NCBI GenBank assembly: GCA_021201315.1
Contig: JAJQFG010000112.1
Coordinates: 1-33,099 of the forward strand
Length of the DNA stretch: 33,099 nt
Source of the DNA: Erysipelotrichaceae bacterium
GTDB taxonomy: Bacteria > Bacillota_I > Bacilli_A > Erysipelotrichales > Coprobacillaceae
Direction: 5' to 3'
Shown: one piece after another, positions 7,885 to 16,219 of the stretch
How positions within the stretch are numbered: the stretch's first letter is position 1
Layout of the letters: each line of letters opens with the position of its first letter
Program-made: the position numbers and the translations under genes
The notes under the pieces: model-generated
The model's input: the letters and a program-made list of their open reading frames with translations, nothing else
What the model was told of the DNA's origin: nothing
Databases searched by the model: none

Positions 7885-9228
7885 TTAATAAATACCTTGA
7901 GCAATCATGGCATCTACAACTTTTTCAAAACCAGCAATATTAGCACCTTTGATTAAGTCATAGCCTAAACCATATTTTTCAGCAGCAGCTACTGAATTAT
8001 TATGAATACTAATCATAATATCATGTAACTTTTGATCAACTTCTTCTGCTGTCCAATTATATCTCATTGAGTTTTGAGACATTTCTAATGCAGATACTGC
8101 AACACCACCAGCATTAGCAGCTTTAGCAGGTCCTAATGTACCACCATTAGCTAAGAAATAATTAATAGCTTCTGGAGTAGTAGGCATATTAGCACCTTCA
8201 ATGATATATTTAACACCATTAGCAACTAATAATTTAGCTTCTTCTTCACCAATTTCGTTTTGTGTAGCACATGGGAAAGCCATATCAACTTTTAAGCCCC
8301 AAGGTTTTTCACCAGGATGGAATTCGCAACCAAATTTTTCTGCATAATCTTTTAATTTAACATCATTAGAACTTCTAATCTTTAATAAGAAATCAATCTT
8401 TTCATCAGTAACGATACCATCAGGATCATATACATAACCATCTCTACCTGAAATAGAAACAACCTTTGCTCCATAATCTCTAGCTTTTAAGCAAACGCCC
8501 CAAGCAACGTTACCATAACCAGAACATGCAATTGTTTTACCTTCATATGTATCATTAAAATGTTTTAATACTTCATTTCCATAATAAACAGCACCATAAC
8601 CAGTAGCTTCAGGTCTAATTAAAGAACCACCATAAGGCATACCTTTACCAGTTAAAACACCATTTTCATATGCGTCTTTAATTCTCTTATATTGACCAAA
8701 TAAATAACCAATTTCTCTACCACCAACACCAATATCTCCAGCAGGAACGTCAACGCTAGGACCGATATGACGATATAATTCAGTCATGAATGACTGACAG
8801 AAACGCATTACTTCACCATCAGATTTACCTTGTGGGTCAAAATCAGATCCACCTTTACCACCACCGATAGGTAAAGTAGTTAATGAATTCTTAAAAATTT
8901 GTTCAAAACCTAAGAATTTAATAATACCTAAATTTACTGTTGGATGGAATCTTAATCCACCTTTATAAGGTCCAATAGCACTAGAGAATTGAACACGATA
9001 TCCTCTATTAACTCTTACTTTACCTTCATCATCAACCCAAGGTACTTTAAACATTAAAGTTCTTTCAGGTTCTGTTAATCTTTCCAAAATAGCCATATCT
9101 TCATATTCAGGATGCGCAGCAATCACTGGTTCCAAGCTTTCTAATACTTCTTCAACAGCTTGAATAAATTCTGGCTGATCTGGGTTCTTAGCTTTCACTT
9201 CATTTAAAACTCTTTCAATATATTCCAT
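7885..9228 (-). CDS. gdhA: NADP-specific glutamate dehydrogenase
   Basis: This 447-residue enzyme is a hexameric type I glutamate dehydrogenase, interconverting 2-oxoglutarate plus ammonia and glutamate. The substrate site is visible as PYKGGLRFHP (about residues 87-96) and PIGGGKGGSDFDP (about 121-133, with the catalytic lysine in GGGKGG). The nucleotide-binding domain begins around the GYGNVAWG motif (about 237-244). The length is typical of bacterial NADP enzymes (about 447). GAGGATTTTA provides a strong ribosome site in front of the ATG. It is a single-gene unit, divergent from the two-component system. The cofactor is assigned from the overall type, not from a tested motif. Confidence 0.96.
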   Translation of the reverse strand: MEYIERVLNEVKAKNPDQPEFIQAVEEVLESLEPVIAAHPEYEDMAILERLTEPERTLMFKVPWVDDEGKVRVNRGYRVQFSSAIGPYKGGLRFHPTVNLGIIKFLGFEQIFKNSLTTLPIGGGKGGSDFDPQGKSDGEVMRFCQSFMTELYRHIGPSVDVPAGDIGVGGREIGYLFGQYKRIKDAYENGVLTGKGMPYGGSLIRPEATGYGAVYYGNEVLKHFNDTYEGKTIACSGYGNVAWGVCLKARDYGAKVVSISGRDGYVYDPDGIVTDEKIDFLLKIRSSNDVKLKDYAEKFGCEFHPGEKPWGLKVDMAFPCATQNEIGEEEAKLLVANGVKYIIEGANMPTTPEAINYFLANGGTLGPAKAANAGGVAVSALEMSQNSMRYNWTAEEVDQKLHDIMISIHNNSVAAAEKYGLGYDLIKGANIAGFEKVVDAMIAQGIY

Positions 9229-9251
9229 AATAAAATCCTCCTCGAGTCGCT

Positions 9252-9257
9252 ATTATA
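9252..9257 (-). promoter_or_regulatory. Candidate -10 of gdhA promoter
   Basis: On the minus strand GTGTATAATA supplies a perfect TATAAT, 24 bases upstream of the gdhA start. The -35 at 17-base spacing (TTTATT, 9275-9280) is poor, so an activator or extended contacts may be needed. Confidence 0.4.
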
Positions 9258-9378
9258 CACAAGATGAAATAAAAAATAAAACTTTTAATAAATATTTATT
9301 ATAATTTATCATCTGTTATAAAAAATAATAAAAAATCCTTATCACACTTAGAATAAAGATAATTTTTCACAAAATTTT

Positions 9379-9421
9379 TTAAGGAATTCTTAAGATATTC
9401 ATAAATATATTGTAATATAAT
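9379..9421 (+). promoter_or_regulatory. Response-regulator-type direct repeat and -10 of the two-component operon
   Basis: TTAAG-N6-TTAAG (9379-9394) is a direct repeat with an 11-base period, the spacing used by OmpR-family dimers. A TATAAT follows at 9416-9421. The -35 position expected for that -10 (9393-9398) is not a consensus and overlaps the second repeat, the arrangement of activator-dependent promoters. Autoregulation by the downstream regulator is inferred. Confidence 0.5.
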
Positions 9422-9439
9422 GCAAAGTAGGTGAGAAAA

Positions 9440-10120
9440 ATGAATATTTTAGTTGTTGATGATGAAAAAGAAATTGCAGATCTTGTTGAATTATACTTGA
9501 AAAATGAAAATTTTAATGTATTTAAATTTTATAATGGCAGTGAAACACTTAAATGTTTAGAAACACAAACCATAGATTTAGCAATATTAGATATTATGTT
9601 ACCAGATATTGATGGTTTAACAATTTGTAGTAAAATTAGAGAAAAATATGATTTTCCTATTATTATGTTAACAGCTAAAGAAACAGAAATTGATAAAATT
9701 ACTGGTTTAACTCTAGGTGCAGATGATTATGTGACTAAGCCATTTAGGCCATTAGAATTAATGGCTAGGGTTAAAGCACAGCTTAGAAGATATCAAATGA
9801 TGTCTAATAAACAAAAAGAAAATATGATTACGATTGGTGGTTTAACAATTGATAAGGATAATCATCAATGTATTTTAAATAATGAGGTCTTATCTTTAAC
9901 GCCGACTGAATTTTCAATTCTTTGGATGCTTTGTATTAATCAAGGAAAAGTAGTGCAAGCTGATCAGATTTATCAGGAATTATGGGGTGAGAAATATTAT
10001 ACGAATTCTAGTAGTTCAATCATGGTTCATATTCGTCATTTAAGAGAAAAAATGCACGATAGTGCAGAAAATCCTAAATATATTCAAACAGTATGGGGAG
10101 TAGGTTATAAAATTGGCTAA
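9440..10120 (+). CDS. OmpR/VanR-type response regulator
   Basis: This 226-residue DNA-binding regulator starts at the ATG at 9440, which has AGGTGA upstream; the GTG at 9431 overlaps that ribosome site and is rejected. The receiver domain spans about residues 1-115, with acidic residues in VVDDE, the phospho-acceptor Asp51 in LDIMLPD, and Lys in VTKPF (about 101). A winged-helix output domain follows, including LTPTEFSILWML and HIRHLREKM, ending in the usual VWGVGYKI. The receiver resembles the VanR group. It overlaps the kinase gene by 8 bases. The signal and target genes are not evident, since no resistance or transport genes are in the same operon. Confidence 0.93.
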   Translation: MNILVVDDEKEIADLVELYLKNENFNVFKFYNGSETLKCLETQTIDLAILDIMLPDIDGLTICSKIREKYDFPIIMLTAKETEIDKITGLTLGADDYVTKPFRPLELMARVKAQLRRYQMMSNKQKENMITIGGLTIDKDNHQCILNNEVLSLTPTEFSILWMLCINQGKVVQADQIYQELWGEKYYTNSSSSIMVHIRHLREKMHDSAENPKYIQTVWGVGYKIG

Positions 10121-11231
10121 AAATTATACTAGAAAATTTCAATATGAAATATTAAAAATGCATGTAATATTTGCTTTGATAACTGTTATTATTATGGCAC
10201 TATTTATGACTTTTATGGATAAGTATTATAATGGGGCATTTGTGGATACAGTAGCTGATATTATTGGTTGGAATTTTGCGCATTTTTTATTACAGAATAA
10301 GTCTATGGTTATTTGTTTTGTATTATTGGTTGTTTTATTAATGAATTCGTTATTGGTGGAAATGTATGCTATTAGAAAAATATCTAATGTTTTTTCACAG
10401 ATGAAGATTTTGTTTCAAAAAGACGATCAACGTATTCATTTAGATGAATATTTAGTAGAATTAGAAAATGATTTGAATGATTTAAAATTTAAAAGTATTG
10501 AAAATGAACAAAAAGCCATTAAAGAAGCACAACATAAAGTAGATATGATTGCTTATTTAGCTCATGATATAAAAACACCTTTAGCATCAGTTATAGGATA
10601 TTTATGTTTATTAGATGAAAATAATGATTTAACAGAAGAAAAACGCAAAGAATATACACACACTACTTTAGAAAAAGCTTATCGTTTAGAAAATCTTATT
10701 AATGAATTCTTTGATATTGCGAAAATCAATCAATCATCTTCTCCTTTACATAAAGAAGAAATCAATTTATCTATGCTTTTACAACAAATGAAAGAAGAAT
10801 TCTTTCCTATTCTCATTCAAAAAAATCAAGAAATACTTATTAAAGTTGATGAATCTATGATGTTTTATGCTGATCCTAATAAAATAGCTAGAGTATTTAA
10901 TAATATATTAAAAAATGCATTTTATTATGGAGATGAACATAGTGCGATTCATGTCGAAGCATATGAAGATGAAAGTCATACACATATATTATTTATGAAT
11001 CATGGTCATACGATACCTAAAGATAAAATAGATTTGGTGTTTGAACAATTCTATCGTTTAGATGAATCAAGATCATCTTCAACTGGTGGTTCAGGTTTAG
11101 GATTATCGATTTCAAAAACAATTGTAGAACAACATGGTGGTTCTATTAAACTAACTAGCGAAAATCATATGACCACCTTTGAAGTAACTATTCCACGCTC
11201 GATTAATGAACATATAAGCGAAAATGTCTAG
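10113..11231 (+). CDS. Membrane sensor histidine kinase, VanS-like
   Basis: This 372-residue kinase has two transmembrane segments (about 17-36 and 64-84) enclosing a short extracytoplasmic loop. A dimerisation/phosphoacceptor helix follows with the H-box AYLAHDIKTPLAS (His near residue 150). The ATPase domain has an N-box with NILKNAFYYG and a G2 box with GGSGLGLSI. The architecture and pairing match VanRS-like systems. The start is TTG, overlapping the regulator stop, with GGAG upstream; no better start lies nearby. It probably phosphorylates the preceding regulator. The short sensor loop suggests it detects envelope stress or a membrane-associated ligand, but that is only inference. Confidence 0.9.
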   Translation: MAKNYTRKFQYEILKMHVIFALITVIIMALFMTFMDKYYNGAFVDTVADIIGWNFAHFLLQNKSMVICFVLLVVLLMNSLLVEMYAIRKISNVFSQMKILFQKDDQRIHLDEYLVELENDLNDLKFKSIENEQKAIKEAQHKVDMIAYLAHDIKTPLASVIGYLCLLDENNDLTEEKRKEYTHTTLEKAYRLENLINEFFDIAKINQSSSPLHKEEINLSMLLQQMKEEFFPILIQKNQEILIKVDESMMFYADPNKIARVFNNILKNAFYYGDEHSAIHVEAYEDESHTHILFMNHGHTIPKDKIDLVFEQFYRLDESRSSSTGGSGLGLSISKTIVEQHGGSIKLTSENHMTTFEVTIPRSINEHISENV

Positions 11232-11250
11232 AGAAATATCAAAAAATAAA

Positions 11251-11279
11251 TTTACGCAATTTTATTTTTATGATAATAT
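11251..11279 (+). promoter_or_regulatory. Promoter of riboswitch-ATPase operon
   Basis: TTTACG (11251-11256), a 17-base spacer and TAATAT (11274-11279) lie immediately upstream of the yybP-ykoY aptamer, so transcription would begin just before it. Confidence 0.55.
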
Positions 11280-11287
11280 ATCTTCAG

Positions 11288-11375
11288 AAATGGAGTAGCT
11301 TATAAACTACTAATCAACAACACGGCAAGAAATTGCATGGTTAGTAACCTGAATGGTGAGCAAGAGTTTCAAATA
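11288..11375 (+). ncRNA. yybP-ykoY manganese riboswitch
   Basis: The leader of the P-type ATPase gene contains the family's signature pieces in order: a GGAGTAGC segment, a paired CTACTA that closes the first helix, an ATCAACA internal loop, and a terminal GAGCAAGAG. yybP-ykoY RNAs sense Mn2+ and often precede Mn2+ or Ca2+-type P-ATPases and MntP-like exporters. A Rho-independent terminator directly overlaps the 3' end (11360-11415), so high Mn2+ would be expected to stabilise the aptamer and permit read-through. The assignment is by motif recognition; no covariance search was run. Confidence 0.85.
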
Positions 11376-11415
11376 ATATACAACTATGTATCTTATTGAA
11401 ACATCTTGCTTTTTT
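11360..11415 (+). terminator. Riboswitch-controlled terminator
   Basis: GCAAGA (11360-11365) pairs with TCTTGC (11404-11409), and TTTCAA pairs with TTGAAA inside it; six T residues follow. The 5' arm is the conserved GCAAGA of the aptamer, so terminator and aptamer are mutually exclusive. Confidence 0.85.
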
Positions 11416-11451
11416 ATGTTAATAAGATATATGAAGAAAGGATGAAAAGTA

Positions 11452-14187
11452 ATGGGGAAAAATTGGTTTAATCAAACAAAAGAAGAAATTATTGAAAATT
11501 TTAAATCTAATGAAGAAAATGGTTTAACTGATCAACAAGTTTCTAAGAATCAGGAAAAGTATGGATTCAATGAATTGAAAGCTGCTAAAAAAGATAGTTT
11601 ACTTGTAAAGTTCTTGAATCAATTTAAGGATTTTATGATTATTGTTTTAATTATTGCAGCTATTGTATCTGGTATTGTTGGTTCGCTGCAAGGAGAAGGT
11701 ATTACTGATACAATTATTATTATGGTTGTTGTAGTAGTGAATGCGATTATTGGTGTGGCACAAGAAGATAGAGCTGAAAAATCTTTAGAGGCTTTACAAC
11801 AATTGAGTGCTCATGTGGCTAAAGTTATGCGTAATGGAGAGTTAAATGTGGTACCAGCTAAGGAATTGGTTCCTGGTGATATTGTTATATTGGAAACTGG
11901 TGATTACGTTGGCGCTGATATGCGTTTGATTGAAGCAGTTAATTTAAAAGCTCAGGAGTCTTCGTTGACAGGAGAGTCTGTACCTGTGGATAAGTCAGTG
12001 GATGTGATTGATGATGAGAAGGTTGGTATTGGTGATCGAGTGAATATGGTTTTTTCTTCATCATTGATTACATATGGTAGAGGTAAAGGTATTGTTGTTG
12101 AAACAGGTATGAATACTGAAGTTGGTAAGATTGCTGATATTTTAAATGAAACAGAAAGTAATGAGACACCTTTACAAAAGAAATTGAATGATTTGGGTAA
12201 AACTTTAGGTATTGCATGTCTTGTTATTTGTGTGGTTATTTTTGGTATTGGTTTGTTGTATGGTAAAGATGTCATTGATATGTTTATGACAGCTGTAAGC
12301 TTAGCTGTTGCAGCTATTCCAGAAGGTTTAGCTGCTGTATCAACAATTGTTTTAGCAATTGGTGTTCAACGTATGGTGAAGAAGAATGCAATTATTAAAA
12401 AGCTTCCTGCTGTTGAAGCTTTGGGTAGTGCTTCTGTTATTTGTTCTGATAAGACAGGGACATTAACACAAAATAAGATGACTGTTAAGAAAGTTTATTA
12501 TAATGGTCATATTAGTGCTTTAGAGGATATAGATGAAATCAGTGATGAATGTGATATATTGATTAAAGCTTCCATGTTATGTAATGATACGAAAGTAGCA
12601 GCTGATCAAACTTTAACAGGCGATCCTACTGAAACAGCGCTTATTGATATGGGTATGAAATTGAATTATAGTAGTGATATATCTGTAGAATATCAACGTG
12701 TAGCTGAGATTCCATTTGATTCAGATCGTAAATTAATGACAACAGTCAATCAAGTAAATGATCAATATATTGTTTATACTAAAGGTGGTATAGATGAATT
12801 ATATGCTCATTGTTCAAGTTATATAGATCATGGTGTTATTCATGATGATATGGATGCTTTTAAACAACAATTAGATCATTATAATGAAATCATGGCTAAA
12901 GATGCCTTGCGTGTATTAGCTATGGCTTATAAAATTTTAGATCATCTTCCTAGTGATGATGAATTAGATGCATTAGAACAGGATCTTATTTTTGTTGGTA
13001 TGGTTGGTATGATTGATCCACCAAGAGAAGAAGTCAAAGTCGCTATTAATAGTTGTAAGAGTGCAGGTATTAAGACGGTTATGATTACTGGAGATCATAA
13101 GATGACTGCTATTGCGATTGCTAAAGAATTAGGTATTTTAGAAAATGATGATGAAGCGATTACAGGTGCAGAACTTGAAGAAATGTCACAGGAAGATTTA
13201 GAAAAAAATATTCGTCATTATGCAGTATATGCCCGTGTTTCTCCTGAACATAAAGTAAGAATTGTTAAAGCATGGCAATCTCAAGGTGAAATTGTTGCGA
13301 TGACAGGTGATGGGGTTAATGATGCTCCAGCATTGAAGAGTGCAGATATAGGTTGTGCTATGGGTATTGTTGGTACAGATGTTTCTAAGGAAGCAGCAGA
13401 TGTTATTTTAACAGATGATAATTTTGCAACGATTGTATCTGCTGTTGAAGAAGGTAGAGTTATTTATGATAATATTTTAAAGGCTATTCAGTTCTTATTA
13501 TCAAGTAATATTGGTGAGATTGTGGTATTGTTCTTAGCTATTTTATTGACACCTTGGATTTCATCTCGTTATAACATTGATATGGATTTGATTGAAATAT
13601 TATTACCAATACATATTTTATGGATAAACTTAGTAACTGATTCTTTGCCTGCTTTGGCTTTAGCCGTTGATCCTGCTGAAGATGATGTGATGAAACGAAA
13701 ACCTTTAAAAACTAAGGGTATATTTTCTAAGGGTATGACTTGGCGTATTGCTTATCAAGGATTGATGATTGGTTTGATTACTTTAGCAGCATTCCTTATT
13801 GGTTTAGCGACTCCAGAAGCTGATTTACCTACTGTTTATGAAAATGGTGTAATGCTATCAAGTGAAGTTGTACGTGTGGAGATTGGTCAAACGATGGCGT
13901 TTGTTGTATTGGCTATGTCAGAATTGGTGCATGTGTTTAATATTAGAAATAATAAGAAATCGATCTTTACAACACATCCATTTAAAAATAAAATGTTATT
14001 ACTTGCTGAATTAGCTGCTGCTTCATTGGTATTTGTGATATTATTAATACCACAATTTAGAAGTGTTTTCTCTATTCCAGTTTTACCAGTTAATAATATA
14101 TTAGAAATTATTGGTTTAGTATTACTTCCATTAGTTATTGTTGAAATCTTTAAGTTATTAAAAATTAATACTTCAAAAGACGAATAG
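11452..14187 (+). CDS. P-type cation-transporting ATPase (Mn2+/Ca2+ type)
   Basis: This 911-residue P2-type ATPase has ten predicted membrane helices. The N-terminal cation-ATPase domain is followed by TGES in the actuator domain (LTGESVP, about residues 172-178). The PEGL ion-site motif lies in AAIPEGLAAV of helix 4. The phosphorylated aspartate is Asp333 in SDKTGTLT. The hinge is TGDGVNDAPA (about 621-630). PEGL is typical of Ca2+ and Mn2+ pumps. Control by a yybP-ykoY riboswitch argues that it exports Mn2+, as reported for related riboswitch-controlled ATPases. AAAGG precedes the ATG. Two small genes follow closely and may be co-transcribed. Confidence 0.93.
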   Translation: MGKNWFNQTKEEIIENFKSNEENGLTDQQVSKNQEKYGFNELKAAKKDSLLVKFLNQFKDFMIIVLIIAAIVSGIVGSLQGEGITDTIIIMVVVVVNAIIGVAQEDRAEKSLEALQQLSAHVAKVMRNGELNVVPAKELVPGDIVILETGDYVGADMRLIEAVNLKAQESSLTGESVPVDKSVDVIDDEKVGIGDRVNMVFSSSLITYGRGKGIVVETGMNTEVGKIADILNETESNETPLQKKLNDLGKTLGIACLVICVVIFGIGLLYGKDVIDMFMTAVSLAVAAIPEGLAAVSTIVLAIGVQRMVKKNAIIKKLPAVEALGSASVICSDKTGTLTQNKMTVKKVYYNGHISALEDIDEISDECDILIKASMLCNDTKVAADQTLTGDPTETALIDMGMKLNYSSDISVEYQRVAEIPFDSDRKLMTTVNQVNDQYIVYTKGGIDELYAHCSSYIDHGVIHDDMDAFKQQLDHYNEIMAKDALRVLAMAYKILDHLPSDDELDALEQDLIFVGMVGMIDPPREEVKVAINSCKSAGIKTVMITGDHKMTAIAIAKELGILENDDEAITGAELEEMSQEDLEKNIRHYAVYARVSPEHKVRIVKAWQSQGEIVAMTGDGVNDAPALKSADIGCAMGIVGTDVSKEAADVILTDDNFATIVSAVEEGRVIYDNILKAIQFLLSSNIGEIVVLFLAILLTPWISSRYNIDMDLIEILLPIHILWINLVTDSLPALALAVDPAEDDVMKRKPLKTKGIFSKGMTWRIAYQGLMIGLITLAAFLIGLATPEADLPTVYENGVMLSSEVVRVEIGQTMAFVVLAMSELVHVFNIRNNKKSIFTTHPFKNKMLLLAELAAASLVFVILLIPQFRSVFSIPVLPVNNILEIIGLVLLPLVIVEIFKLLKINTSKDE

Positions 14188-14220
14188 GGTTTGATATAAT
14201 ATCTCAAGGAGGCAGATATT

Positions 14221-14367
14221 ATGGGAATTAAAGTAAAGTTAGACAATGAAGATGTGAATGAAGAACTTGTAGATATTCCTTTATTTGCAACGGTTGATGA
14301 TGCTATTAAAGATATTAAAGTAGAAGATTCTTCTATTCATATTCAAATAGAAAAAGAGGATGAATAA
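14221..14367 (+). CDS. Small acidic protein of unknown function
   Basis: This 48-residue protein begins MGIKVKLDNEDV and ends IQIEKEDE. It is acidic and soluble, with no membrane segment or cysteine. I do not recognise the family. CAAGGAGG (14206-14213) is an excellent ribosome site, and the stop overlaps the next ATG (TAATG). It lies 33 bases after the ATPase gene, in the same direction, so it is likely part of the riboswitch-controlled transcript. The alternating strand-like pattern suggests a small beta-rich fold. Confidence 0.75.
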   Translation: MGIKVKLDNEDVNEELVDIPLFATVDDAIKDIKVEDSSIHIQIEKEDE

Positions 14368-14654
14368 TGCGTTTTGAAAGAGAATTATTAGCTAGAAATA
14401 TCATGAATATTATTGATGAAAAGAATCATTTTAATTATGCTATATTTAATGATAGTGATTTAAAAAATAAACTTCATGATTATCTTATAGATATGACGCA
14501 TGAAAATGATGCAGTTAATGCTTTAATCAATGATAATAGTATTATCATTGATAAGATTGCAACTTCTCAAGATATTACCATTGATGAAAGAAACGATTTC
14601 ATGAATAGCTTAATTTACTTCAAGCTTAAATATATTATGCATAAAGATGCATAA
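14367..14654 (+). CDS. Hypothetical 95-residue helical protein
   Basis: This is a soluble, probably all-helical protein (MRFERELLARNIMNIID at the start, FKLKYIMHKDA at the end) with no catalytic motif, signal peptide or membrane segment visible. I do not recognise the family. Its ATG overlaps the stop of the 48-residue gene, so the two are translationally coupled. Together they follow the P-type ATPase and end at a shared terminator. A role linked to metal homeostasis is suggested only by this context. Confidence 0.8.
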   Translation: MRFERELLARNIMNIIDEKNHFNYAIFNDSDLKNKLHDYLIDMTHENDAVNALINDNSIIIDKIATSQDITIDERNDFMNSLIYFKLKYIMHKDA

Positions 14655-14687
14655 AAAAATAACCTATCTAGATGATAGGTTATTTTT
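14655..14687. terminator. Bidirectional terminator
   Basis: A 14-base stem (AAAAATAACCTATC / GATAGGTTATTTTT) with a TAGAT loop lies between convergent genes; T tracts are present on both strands. Confidence 0.9.
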
Positions 14688-14688
14688 C

Positions 14689-15834
14689 TTATAATAATGA
14701 TTGATATAAAGCTTTAATTTCAGGTACACTTGTATCTCTTGGATTACCAGGACAGCAAGCATCAGCTAAAGCTGATTCACTTAAGAAATCTAAATCTTCT
14801 TCTTTCACGATTTCTTTTAAATCTGCAGGAATACCAACATCTTTTGATAACTGCTTAACAGCATCAATAGCAGCTTGACGATATTCATCCTGGCTCATAC
14901 CTGTTGTATCAACACCCATTGCTTCTGCGATATCTTTATACTTAGTTCCAGTATATGGAGCATTATATTCCATAACTGTTGGTAAGATAATAGCATTTGC
15001 AACACCATGAGGTGTATCATATAAAGCACCTAATGGGTGAGCCATTGAGTGAACTAATCCTAAACCAACATTTGAAAATCCCATTCCTGCAATATATTGA
15101 CCTAAAGCCATACCTTCGCGACCTTCAGGTGTATTATCAACAGCACCTCTTAATGATTTAGAAATAATTTCAATTGCTTTAAGATGGAACATATCACTCA
15201 TTTCCCATGCACCTTTAGTAATATAGCCTTCAATTGCATGTGTTAAAGCATCCATACCTGTAGCAGCTGTTAAACTTTTAGGCATTGTTGACATCATATC
15301 AGGATCAACAAAAGCAATTTGAGGAATGTCATGAACATCAACACAAACCATCTTACGATCATTTTCAACATCAGTAATAACATAGTTGATTGTAACTTCA
15401 GCAGCTGTACCAGCAGTTGTAGGTACGGCAAAAATTGGAGTGCAAGGATTTTTAGTAGGTGCAACACCTTCTAAGCTCTTAACATCCGCAAATTCAGGGT
15501 TCTTATCAATAATACCTACAGCCTTAGCAGTATCCATAGAAGAACCACCACCAATAGCGATAATATAATCAGCACCTGATGCTTTTAAAGCTGTAACACC
15601 ATGTTGAACATTTTCAACTGTTGGATTAGGTTTAATTTCTGAATAAATTTCATAAGCCATACCAGCTTCATCTAATAAATCAGTGACTTTTTTTGTAACA
15701 CCAAATTTTAATAAATCTGGATCAGAAAAAACCATAGCCTTTTGAAATCCTCTAGCTTTAGCTTCATTAGGAATTTCATTAATAGCACCTTTACCATGAT
15801 AACTTGTTTCATTTAATACAAATCTGTTTGCCAT
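14689..15834 (-). CDS. Iron-containing alcohol dehydrogenase
   Basis: This 381-residue group III (Fe-dependent) dehydrogenase is most like the FucO/1,3-propanediol/butanol dehydrogenase set. It reduces aldehydes to alcohols with NAD(P)H and would regenerate oxidised cofactor during fermentation. The nucleotide-binding AIGGGSSMDTAKA (about residues 93-105) is clear. Metal-ligand regions are MDALTHAIEGY (about 193-203) and HSMAHPLGALYDTPHG (about 261-276). The ATG at 15834 (MANRFVLNETSYHGKGA) has AAGGAG upstream; a longer in-frame extension to 15897 runs through the promoter and is rejected. The exact substrate cannot be fixed. Confidence 0.94.
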   Translation of the reverse strand: MANRFVLNETSYHGKGAINEIPNEAKARGFQKAMVFSDPDLLKFGVTKKVTDLLDEAGMAYEIYSEIKPNPTVENVQHGVTALKASGADYIIAIGGGSSMDTAKAVGIIDKNPEFADVKSLEGVAPTKNPCTPIFAVPTTAGTAAEVTINYVITDVENDRKMVCVDVHDIPQIAFVDPDMMSTMPKSLTAATGMDALTHAIEGYITKGAWEMSDMFHLKAIEIISKSLRGAVDNTPEGREGMALGQYIAGMGFSNVGLGLVHSMAHPLGALYDTPHGVANAIILPTVMEYNAPYTGTKYKDIAEAMGVDTTGMSQDEYRQAAIDAVKQLSKDVGIPADLKEIVKEEDLDFLSESALADACCPGNPRDTSVPEIKALYQSLL

Positions 15835-15862
15835 TTTTATTCTCCTTTTCTTATTTTTTTTC

Positions 15863-15890
15863 ATTTTAACATTTGTGAAATTAAAAACAA
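15863..15890 (-). promoter_or_regulatory. Promoter of the alcohol dehydrogenase gene with Rex-like half site
   Basis: On the minus strand TTGTTT (15885-15890), a 16-base spacer and TAAAAT (15863-15868) form a plausible promoter. Within it, the plus-strand sequence TTGTGAAATTAAAAACAA (15873-15890) matches the left half and the last bases of the Rex consensus TTGTGAAWWWWTTCACAA but not the central TTC. Redox control is possible but unproven. Confidence 0.45.
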
Positions 15891-15916
15891 GTGACAAACG
15901 ATTTGGTTTGTCACTT
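15889..15916. promoter_or_regulatory. Large palindrome between divergent promoters
   Basis: AAGTGACAAAC and GTTTGTCACTT are perfect 11-base arms around a 6-base centre. The palindrome abuts the -35 of the alcohol dehydrogenase gene and lies 8 bases upstream of the -35 of the small plus-strand gene, so it looks like a shared operator. It could also act as a hairpin, but no gene ends here. Confidence 0.6.
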
Positions 15917-15923
15917 TTTCACA

Positions 15924-15952
15924 TTGAAATATGGATTGTTTTCATTTATAAT
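15924..15952 (+). promoter_or_regulatory. Promoter of the 44-residue membrane peptide gene
   Basis: TTGAAA (15924-15929), exactly 17 bases, then TATAAT (15947-15952): a near-consensus sigma A promoter pointing toward 15971. Confidence 0.75.
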
Positions 15953-15970
15953 GAAAGCGAGGTGAGGAAA

Positions 15971-16105
15971 TTGATACTTGTTATTCAAATTCTTATAACC
16001 ATTTTTCTAGGTATTATAGCAATTTGTGCTATTGTATTTCCTATTCTTTTTCTAAATCAAAGAAAAAAACAACATAACAACATAAAGAATTCATTGATTG
16101 GTTAG
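15971..16105 (+). CDS. Putative 44-residue single-pass membrane peptide
   Basis: TTG start preceded by AGGTGAGG, directly downstream of a near-consensus promoter. The product is a long hydrophobic segment (about residues 2-28, ILVIQILITIFLG and on) followed by a basic and asparagine-rich tail (NQRKKQHNNIKN). No family is recognised, and no ATG is available in frame. The strong promoter and ribosome site are the main support. Function is unknown; it might be a small membrane regulator or a toxin-like peptide. Confidence 0.5.
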   Translation: MILVIQILITIFLGIIAICAIVFPILFLNQRKKQHNNIKNSLIG

Positions 16106-16219
16106 AAAAATATCAACATAAAGATTAAAATAGATATTATTCAACCAAAATGATTCCTATATATTTGTAAATGTGTTAAAATATATTAAATTTAATGTAA
16201 AAGGAGTGTTTTTGTTTAA

